Part shown: positions 29,368 to 35,932 of the stretch, one piece after another | Numbering within the stretch: the stretch's first letter is position 1 | Layout of the letters: each line of letters opens with the position of its first letter | Source: Aureobasidium sp. EXF-3400 | Taxonomy: Eukaryota > Ascomycota > Dothideomycetes > Dothideales > Saccotheciaceae | DNA: 35,932 bases | Assembly (NCBI GenBank): GCA_024195585.1 | Contig: SWBL01000432.1 | Location: 1 to 35,932, forward strand | Reading direction: 5' to 3' | The notes under the pieces: generated by a model | Database searches by the model: none | Told to the model about the DNA's origin: nothing | What the model saw: only the letters and a program-made list of their open reading frames with translations | Made by a program: the position numbers and the translations under genes

Positions 29368-29974
29368 ATGCTTTCACCAACATCAAATACTTTAAATACT
29401 ACAGTATTAACGATATACTGTCTTTTTTTAGGGACAATCTCGGTCTTTACGGGTCTATCTGCTTTAGACCATCCGGATATAGTAATGCCAGGGCCGCAAA
29501 GCGGTGTACCGGAATTTGCTTATATTCATTCCGACCACTTCATGAGAAATAATTTGTTAGAATTCTATCAATGATACAATGACTCCGATATTACTGATGT
29601 TATAAATGCTATGCAAGCGGGTAACGTAACTCCAGCCCAGGATGGAATATTAATTGGGTTTTTGCTAAATTTTGTATTTGTTATTAATTATTTAGAAAAT
29701 TTAGTTGATAGATCACTATTAATAGACGATCAAACGGTTTCAGCCGTTAATGCCTTAGTTGAAGTCCGACACACGATCTGAGATTATTTTCATAGAGGTG
29801 CAGATGGGGGATCATCATTTCTGACGTCTTATTTATATCACAGCAAGGATTGAATACAGAAACTTCCCTGAGCTGGGTGTGCTCTTAGACCGTATGCAAG
29901 ATACTCTTTTCTCAATTAACCTTTTAATAGAAAACCTACCTGAAGTTGAGGTTTTACCACCTCTAAATCAGTAA
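29368..29974 (+). CDS. Orphan two-helix ORF, about 201 codons, frameshifted
   Basis: I do not recognise this protein. From ATG 29368 the reading is SPTSNTLNTTVLTIYC, with a first hydrophobic segment at about residues 12-33 (YCLFLGTISVFTGLSAL). A second lies near residues 95-112 (GILIGFLLNFVFVINYLE), followed by a charged helical C-terminus. The open frame as given ends at 29919. A single extra G in the run GGGGG at 29806-29810 separates it from the phase that continues EYRNFPELGVLLDRMQD to TAA 29972; the other copy at 11778 keeps that phase. The total is 607 bp, one more than a multiple of three. TGA codons read as Trp. It may be a recent frameshift, a base-call error or a ribosomal slip site. 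trnV and a cox1-like leader precede it, and nad1 follows. Confidence 0.6.
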
Positions 29975-30438
29975 ATATAAAAAAAAATCCAAAAAAAAAT
30001 AATTAATCTAAAAATTAATGTTGAATATAAATTTATTTTCATAACTAACAGGTGATAGATAAGATATTGTCAGTAACCGTACTTATTTACGGCTTTTATT
30101 GCAATCTTAAGTTACATTAGCAATGTATTATACGTAATAATATTAAGACATCTTGCGTTCTACATTAATACCTTTTTGCTTGTTTAATGGTATAACATTA
30201 ATAATACTTTATTTCTCTCGAATAAACACAAAGTAATGGATAATATATAAAAGTTTTCAACCCACCGCATAAAGTCTTCCACTCTGTGGATAACTTTATT
30301 TAATCGGAGCTTTCTCCGGATAGCGTTGTCTTAAAAAAAGCATATATGTCATTAACCTAAGAATTTAAATGAGAAAATTAAAAGCTAAAAAGTTCTTTAA
30401 TATTTACTTATTTAACTTAGATATTTTAGATTTAATCT
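29975..30438. other. Spacer orphan ORF-nad1
   Basis: No gene is seen. It contains an ATTACATTAGCAATGTATTA motif near 30110-30130 (related to the repeat upstream of rns), a degenerate AATAAAGTC palindrome at 30269-30300 and a small GC patch (CGGAGCTTTCTCCGG, 30305-30319) that can form a hairpin. Confidence 0.6.
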
Positions 30439-31947
30439 ATGTTGTATTTTCCCACATTAATTTCTGTGATTGAAGTTGTATTGGTAGTCGTTCCTGCCTT
30501 ATTAACTGTAGCTTTTGTTACAGTAGCTGAAAGAAAAACCATGGCAAGTATGCAAAGAAGACTGGGGCCTAATGTCGTAGGATACTATGGTCTTTTACAG
30601 GCATTTGCGGATGCTCTTAAATTACTTTTAAAAGAGTATGTATCGCCTACACAGGCTAATATTGTTTTATTTTTCCTAGGTCCTATAATAACTTTAATTT
30701 TCGCACTTTTAGGTTACGCTGTTATACCTTGGTATGTCGTATTAAGGAGACGACATTTGTGGGGTTCAATAGTCAAATTCCGGGGACACCCTAAAGCTTA
30801 TATTACCAAGCTCTAGCTGAAAAGCTATTAGTGGCTGAGTTAATTACTCAGGTAGGGTAACAACATATAAGATAATCGAAAGAGCAATGGGCTATCGCGG
30901 ATCTAAGTCAGATATATTTAAATTATATATCTGTAAAAGAGCAAAGAGTATACGGCTGTTGATGCATTTTTCTCTAGAGAAAATGCATTTAAGATGTATT
31001 CTAATGGATTTCGAAAGAAATTATCTAGTCAAAACCTTTTCTAAACAATTAATTATACACCTAAAATTTTGTAGCGCAAAAGGATCGATGGAACAAAATT
31101 AATCCCAGCAAAAAATGGCCCGCGCTATAATTAATTGCATGATAAATTTGATTAATAGTACGGACCTGGATTAGCAGTATGAGATTTTAACTTAGGTATA
31201 CTTTATATGTTGGCAGTTTCTTCTCTTGCTACATATGGTATCCTATTAGCAGGTTGATCTGCTAATTCTAAATATGCTTTCTTAGGTTCTCTAAGAAGTA
31301 CTGCACAATTAATAAGTTATGAATTAATATTAAGTTCTGCTATTTTATTAGTAATTTTACTAACCGGAAGTTTAAATTTAACTGTTAATATAGAAGCTCA
31401 AAGAGCTATATGATTTGTAATACCTCTTTTCCCAGTATTCATTATATTTTTCATAGGTTCTGTTGCAGAAACAAACAGAGCTCCGTTTGATCTTGCTGAG
31501 GCTGAATCAGAGTTAGTTAGTGGGTTTATGACAGAACACTCTGCAGTTATATTTGTATTCTTCTTCTTAGCTGAGTACGCTAGTATAGTGCTTATTTGTA
31601 CATTAACTAGTATTCTATTCCTTGGTGGTTATCTTTTCAATGTTATACCTTTAATTTATCTTTTACAAGAAATTGACTATACATTTATAGAAAATCCAGA
31701 AAGTTTAGAATTTTTATTCAGTCCTTTAGTAGAAGGGTTATTATATGGTTTAAGTTTAGGATTGAAATCATGTATTATGATATTTACATTTATTTGAGTA
31801 AGAGCATCTTTCCCTCGTATACGTTATGATCAGTTAATGACTTTCTGTTGAACAATCCTATTACCTATAGTTATTGCATTTATTGTATTAGTTCCTTGTA
31901 TTTTATACAGTTTTGAAATTATCCCTAGTAATATTTCTTTATTCTAG
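30439..31947 (+). CDS. nad1: NADH dehydrogenase subunit 1, split by a group I intron
   Basis: ND1 helps form the quinone-binding chamber of complex I. Exon 1 is 30439-30729 (97 codons, start [20 protein letters not shown]). Exon 2 is 31159-31947 (263 codons including TAG). The joined length is 359 residues. Hallmarks are [30 protein letters not shown] and, in exon 2, [20 protein letters not shown]. The split falls between VIP and YGPGL. Splice coordinates are good to one base: both exon phases fit a T|intron..G|exon pattern. The stop is TAG while most genes use TAA. Confidence 0.95.
30950..31102 (+). pseudogene. LAGLIDADG endonuclease remnant in the nad1 intron
   Basis: An open stretch reading [20 protein letters not shown] and QL resembles the conserved segment that precedes the first LAGLIDADG domain in intron-encoded endonucleases (recalled as RCxLMGFERNYQVKxxSKQL). 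No LAGLIDADG helix follows; the frame stops at 31102 close to a dispersed repeat. I infer that the endonuclease body was deleted. Confidence 0.5.
31060..31105 (+). repeat. 46-bp dispersed repeat, copy in the nad1 intron
   Basis: CCTAAAATTTTGTAGCGC through AACAAAATTAATCC matches the reverse complement of 34314-34359, with 44 of 46 bases identical by eye. The inverted pair brackets trnC copy 2, the 116-residue ORF and cob. Confidence 0.88.
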
Positions 31948-32080
31948 TTCCTATCACTGTAAAAATAAATACACTATCAAAAAAAAAAAAAATTAAAAAA
32001 ATCTTTTTAGACTACAAATGAAAAAATATAAAACCTTGTGGCTAAATTTAAATTTTATGGTTACCCAGTGTATTAGTATA

Positions 32081-32151
32081 AGGATATGAGTAAATGGTTT
32101 TGCGTTTTGATTGCAGATCGAAAATTTGGGGTTCAATTCCTCCGTATCCTT
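32081..32151 (+). tRNA. trnC: tRNA-Cys(GCA), copy 2
   Basis: Identical to copy 1 through the D, anticodon and T arms. The first acceptor pair is A-T here and G-C in copy 1, a paired change that keeps the stem, so this copy is likely still functional. Confidence 0.9.
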
Positions 32152-32213
32152 TAAACACATAAAGATAATTTCTTATTTTTGAGTGATCTTTGTATATTAT
32201 TAAGCGCTAAGCG

Positions 32214-32233
32214 TGAGTTCCTCCTGCTTTGCG
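32214..32233. repeat. GC-cluster insertion, TCCTCCTGC family
   Basis: The 20 bases TGAGTTCCTCCTGCTTTGCG interrupt GCGCTAAGCG|TTAAATACACT, which is continuous in the other trnC repeat at 24892-24913. The insertion ends in GCG, as the flank does, so it sits between GCG repeats. Confidence 0.85.
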
Positions 32234-32427
32234 TTAAATACACTAGATATGCATATATTAGATCTAGCAAAAAATAGCACATTATAATTCTATTTTAAGC
32301 TAGAATACTAAAATCATAAAATAGTATAAGGCTACCTTAATTAATTTTTCTGCGTATAGATTCTTTTGCGAAGCGTTAAAATTAATTATAGGATTCCTTA
32401 ATTAAAAAAAATTTTTTTATATTATAA

Positions 32428-32778
32428 ATGAGAAACAAAAATCTATCCAAATACATTATTGCCGCACTTGCTTTTACATTGTTATTTGCCCTTTATATTG
32501 TCTTATTCGACCCATTTGCAGTTTGTTACTGCATGGATGACGTGCAAGAAAAAATAGAGCTTATTAAAGAACATATTTCAAAAGTCCAAAATGAGATTAA
32601 ATTATGTAACCACGACCTAAATAGTGGAGTGTTATCAAAAGAAGAATATGCTAAAATAACCCAGGATAAGGCGGAATTGATAGCACAGCGTAAAAATCTG
32701 ATGGAATACCTAGGTAAGTTTAGAGACCTAGAAAATTCTTACCTTAATGCTAAAGTTATAATCAACAGCAAAAAATAA
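32428..32778 (+). CDS. Orphan 116-residue ORF: one membrane helix plus coiled coil
   Basis: I do not recognise this gene. It starts MRNKNLSKYIIAALAFTLLF, giving a positively charged N-terminus and one hydrophobic helix (residues about 9-28). A short Cys-containing stretch FAVCYCMDD follows, and then a long, highly charged heptad-like helix (residues about 38-105: EKIELIKEHISKVQNEIKLC and QDKAELIAQRKNLMEYLGK). It ends KVIINSKK before TAA. There are no TGA codons. Its Glu/Lys-rich, helical composition is unlike respiratory genes and suggests a membrane-anchored coiled coil. It lies between trnC copy 2 and cob. It may have come from a plasmid or be lineage-specific. Confidence 0.65.
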   Translation: MRNKNLSKYIIAALAFTLLFALYIVLFDPFAVCYCMDDVQEKIELIKEHISKVQNEIKLCNHDLNSGVLSKEEYAKITQDKAELIAQRKNLMEYLGKFRDLENSYLNAKVIINSKK

Positions 32779-32850
32779 AAAGAAATAAAACTAATAACTT
32801 AAATAGTCTGTCTCATTAGTTGAGTTATAGCTATAATAACTAGCTGCGAT

Positions 32851-32887
32851 TTAATAAAGTCATCGATTTAGTCGATGACTTTATTAA
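32851..32887. repeat. Perfect palindrome, AATAAAGTC family
   Basis: 16-bp arms (32851-32866 and 32872-32887) enclose a 5-base loop. The left arm begins TTAATAAAGTCATCGA. It lies between the orphan ORF and cob. Confidence 0.9.
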
Positions 32888-33073
32888 TACTTCGGGTTAA
32901 AAACTAAAATTTTTATAAAGTAATTTTTTAGGGATAGCCTTCCATTATATAAAATATAGCGCGAAGCGAGAAAAAAATATTTTTTTTTGCGCGTTATAGA
33001 CTAGGCTTATATATCCACTAAGGATAGAACAGATAATTAGAAAAACTTCAAATTTATAAATAAACATATTAAA

Positions 33074-34243
33074 ATGAGATTATTAAAAAGTCACCCTCTT
33101 ATTAGTTTAGCTAATGGATATTTAGTTGATTCACCACAACCATCAAATTTAAGTTACCTTTGAAACTTTGGTTCATTATTAGGTTTTTGTTTAGTAATAC
33201 AAATAGTTACAGGTGTTACTTTAGCAATGCATTACAATCCTAGTGTATTAGAAGCATTTAACTCAGTTGAGCACATTATGCGTGATGTAAATAATGGATG
33301 ATTAATTCGTTACTTACATTCAAACACAGCTTCAGCTTTCTTCTTCTTAGTTTACTTACACATTGGAAGAGGTTTATACTATGGATCATACAGAGCACCA
33401 AGAACATTAGTTTGAACAATTGGAACAGTAATATTTATATTAATGATGGCTACAGCCTTCTTAGGTTATGTTTTACCTTACGGACAAATGTCATTATGAG
33501 GTGCTACAGTTATTACTAACCTTATGAGTGCTATACCTTGAGTAGGTCAAGATATAGTTGAATTTATATGAGGAGGTTTCTCTGTTAACAATGCAACTTT
33601 AAACAGATTCTTTGCATTACATTTCGTATTACCTTTCGTATTAGCTGCATTAGCATTAATGCACTTAATAGCATTACACGATAGTGCTGGTTCAGGTAAC
33701 CCATTAGGTGTATCAGGTAACTACGATAGATTACCTTTTGCTCCATATTTCATATTTAAAGATTTAATTACTATTTTCTTATTTATTATAGTATTATCAA
33801 TCTTTGTTTTCTTTATGCCTAATGTGTTAGGTGATAGTGATAACTACATTATGGCTAACCCAATGCAAACTCCACCTGCTATAGTTCCGGAATGATACCT
33901 TCTTCCATTCTATGCTATATTAAGATCTATACCTAACAAATTATTAGGTGTTATAGCTATGTTCTCAGCTATCTTAATATTATTAGCTATGCCTTTCACA
34001 GATTTAAGTAGAAGCAGAGGTATACAATTCAGACCATTAAGTAAAATAGCCTTCTTTATATTTATAGCTAACTTCTTAATCTTAATGCAATTAGGTGCAA
34101 AACACGTTGAAACACCATTCATAGAATTTGGACAAATCTCTACTGTACTTTACTTTTCACACTTCTTAATTGTAGTGCCATTAGTAAGTCTTTTAGAAAA
34201 CAGTTTAATTGAATTAGCTACACAAGATAAAGCACAAAAATAA
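33074..34243 (+). CDS. cob: Cytochrome b
   Basis: Cytochrome b holds the two b hemes and the Qo and Qi quinone sites of complex III. The 389-codon, intron-free frame starts [20 protein letters not shown] at 33074 and ends TAA at 34241. Heme ligands His82, His96, His183 and His197 are at the classic positions. The Qo site shows PEWY, and residues Phe129, Gly137 and Gly143 are the forms associated with sensitivity to strobilurin-type inhibitors. TGA reads as Trp in several conserved positions, including Trp142. Confidence 0.99.
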
Positions 34244-34313
34244 TAAAAAAAAAAAAAAATAGCGAATTTAGTTTATTTATAATAATTAATTATAGTCTAG
34301 CCTTTATTTTGTA

Positions 34314-34359
34314 GGATTAATTTTGTTCCATCGATCTTTTCGCGCTACAAAATTTTAGG
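34314..34359 (-). repeat. 46-bp dispersed repeat, inverted copy
   Basis: Reverse complement of the repeat inside the nad1 intron at 31060-31105, with two differences around the GCGCGAAAAG stretch. A GC cluster (TAGCGCGTAGCGTGAG) follows at 34378. Confidence 0.88.
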
Positions 34360-34449
34360 TTTTTTTTTTTATTATATAGCGCGTAGCGTGAGTTACTCCT
34401 GGGTAGGGTTAAAAAAAATTCATTTTTATTTTTAAGGTAAGTACTAAAA

Positions 34450-34520
34450 CTCTCACTAGTTTAATGGTAGAACGAGATATTCCTAATATCTTTGTCCAAG
34501 TTCAAGTCTCGGGTGAGAAT
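34450..34520 (+). tRNA. trnR: tRNA-Arg(CCU), derived from trnR(UCU)
   Basis: Acceptor CTCTCAC/GTGAGAA, anticodon stem AGATA/TATCT around TTCCTAA, giving CCU, and T arm CCAAG-TTCAAGT-CTCGG with one mismatch. It aligns throughout with tRNA-Arg(UCU) at 23746, with paired changes in the acceptor stem. It would read only AGG. Confidence 0.85.
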
Positions 34521-34720
34521 TTATTTCACCATACACTTGTGTATGGTGTACTTAAAATAATCTTCTAGAAAGAAGATTATTTTATTTAATCCGGGTACGA
34601 ATCCCACCCCTCCCACCATAGTGGGGATAAATGACTACTCGAAGGTTAAAAATTTAGATCTATTTTTAATGGGTGGTCAGTGAAACAGGAAAATTTTTTA
34701 TATATATTTATTTATATCTT

Positions 34721-35932
34721 ATGTTACTTATGCTTTTATTGTTAATACCTATAGCAGGTTTATTTTTAATAACTACAACAATGTATCATGACAATTCACA
34801 ATCGAATATAAAACAAATTAAACTAACTGGTTTAGTTACATCTATAGTTAATTTGTTTGTTTCATTAGTTGTATTTATCTTATTTAATTTTAGTAGTAAT
34901 AATTTTCAATTTGTTCAAGAATATCATAAAGTAAGTAGTTTTGATTTCTATCTAGGTGTGGATGGTATATCTATATACTTTGTTATTTTAACTACTATAT
35001 TAATGCCTATTGCACTGTTATCTAATTGAAATTCAATTTCAGAAAATGTAAGATCATTTGTAATAATTATTTTATTACTAGAAACATTATTATTAGCAGT
35101 TTTCTTGGTATTAGATGTATTACTTTTCTATATCTTTTTTGAAAGTATATTACCCCCTTTATTCATATTAATAGGATTATTCGGTTCAAGTAATAAAGTT
35201 AGAGCTAGTTTCTATCTATTTTTATACACACTTTTTGGATCATTATTTTTATTAATATCTATTCTTGCAATGTCATCTATCATGGGAACTACTGATTTCG
35301 ATGCATTGTATAAAACAAATTTTAACTATTATACTCAGTTATTTATATTTGTTGGTATATTTATAGCTTTTGCTGTTAAAACACCGATCTATTTCTTAAA
35401 TACTTGATTATTAAAAGCTCACGTTGAGTCTCCACTATCTGGAAGTATTATATTAGCGGGAGTAGTGTTGAAATTAAGTCTTTATGGTATATTCAGGTTA
35501 ATATTACCTTTACTACCTAAAGCCTCAATGTATTTCACACCACTTATATACGTTATATGTGTAATAACTATTATTTATGCTAGCTTTAGTACCCTAAGAA
35601 CTATAGACGTTAAAGAATTAATTGCATATAGTTCCGTAGCTCACGCAGCGGTTTACTTAATGGGATCATTTAGTAACTCTATTCAGGGTATTGAAGGTGC
35701 TATAGCTTTAGGTCTAGGACATGGTTTCGTGTCATCTGGACTTTTCATTTGTGTGGGTGGAGTTCTGTATGACAGATCTCATACTAGGTTAATTACTTAC
35801 TACAGAGGTATAGCTCAGATAATGCCTTTATTCTCCGTACTATTCTTTATTTTATGTTTAGGTAATGCTGGTACTCCTTTAACTCTAAATTTCATAGGTG
35901 AATTTATGTGTTTATACGGTGGATTTGAAAGA
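34721..35932 (+). CDS. nad4: NADH dehydrogenase subunit 4 (start; wraps to 1-357)
   Basis: ND4 is an antiporter-like proton-pumping subunit of complex I. The preferred start is ATG 34721 (MLLMLLLLIPIAGLFLITTT); a GTG at 34673 is in frame but gives an unlikely polar extension. Motifs include VDGISIYFVILTTILMPIA, FYIFFESILPPLF with the conserved membrane Glu, and LLKAHVESPLSGSIILAGVV. The frame runs off the window end. Because 35834-35932 repeats 1-99, the gene is completed by 1-357, for 489 residues in all. Confidence 0.97.

Larger units (their letters stand above)
30730..31158 (+). mobile_element. Group I intron in nad1
   Basis: This is the only intron in the genome, about 429 bp. Core elements are recognisable: AAATTCCGGGGACACCCTAA (30776-30795, P and Q region), GTGGCTGAGTTAATTACTCA (30831-30850), AGGTAGGGTAAC (R side) and GGGCTATCGCGGATCTAAGTC near 30890-30910 (S side). 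A P2-like stem pairs ATGTCGT with ACGACAT near the start. It ends in G. It lacks a complete homing endonuclease and is therefore likely immobile on its own, though splicing may be retained. Confidence 0.82.
32021..32250 (+). repeat. trnC-containing direct repeat, copy 2
   Basis: Second copy of the 24705-24920 segment. Differences include a changed stretch just upstream of trnC (32060-32080) and a 20-base GC-cluster insertion at 32214-32233. Confidence 0.88.

Noticed and set aside
30887..31102. Functional intron endonuclease
   Set aside because: The 71-codon frame lacks any LAGLIDADG or GIY-YIG motif and begins within the intron core.

Overview
The window is one complete circular fungal mitochondrial genome plus a short overlap. 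Bases 1-99 are repeated exactly at 35834-35932, and nad4 reads through that junction in frame (34721-35833 then 1-357), so the unit circle is about 35,833 bp. TGA is read as tryptophan throughout, and a tRNA-Trp(UCA) is present, so this is the mold mitochondrial code. The host is a fungus. The short atp8 beginning MPQLVPF, the NAKDIG motif in cox1, rps3 and an RNase P RNA gene point to a basidiomycete-like or early dikaryan lineage, but I cannot name the species.

Layout. The minus-strand block (about 1169-18468) carries nad3, nad2, atp6, atp8, cox3, nad5, nad4L, a decayed orphan ORF, cox1, trnK, rnpB, a pseudogene copy of another orphan ORF, trnV, trnA, trnE, trnL, two CAU tRNAs, trnT, rnl, trnP, trnS, trnI, trnW, trnS, trnD and trnG. 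The plus-strand block (about 18922 to the end, wrapping to 357) carries a very large rps3, trnF, trnL, trnQ, trnH, a third CAU tRNA, two trnR, nad6, trnC, atp9, rns, trnY, trnN, cox2, a second trnV, the less damaged copy of the orphan ORF, nad1 with one group I intron, a second trnC, a 116-residue orphan ORF, cob, a third trnR and nad4. The strands converge in 358-1168 and diverge in 18469-18921.

Function. All 14 usual fungal respiratory-chain and ATP synthase genes are present (complex I: nad1-6 and nad4L; complex III: cob; complex IV: cox1-3; complex V: atp6, 8, 9). They are accompanied by both rRNAs, one ribosomal protein (rps3), the RNase P RNA and 28 tRNA genes covering all 20 amino acids, with trnV and trnC duplicated and three arginine tRNAs.

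Non-standard content. There are three orphan protein genes: a roughly 201-codon two-helix ORF present as two inverted, diverged copies, each with a trnV and a leader resembling that of cox1; a decayed membrane ORF at 8040-8905; and a 116-residue ORF at 32428. A structured GC-balanced block lies downstream of rns, and a GC-rich island sits between trnM and trnT. Two families of short elements are scattered through the spacers: palindromes of the AATAAAGTC..GACTTTATT type, and GC clusters with a TCCTCCTGC..GCG core. One of the latter shows a clean insertion in one of the two trnC copies.
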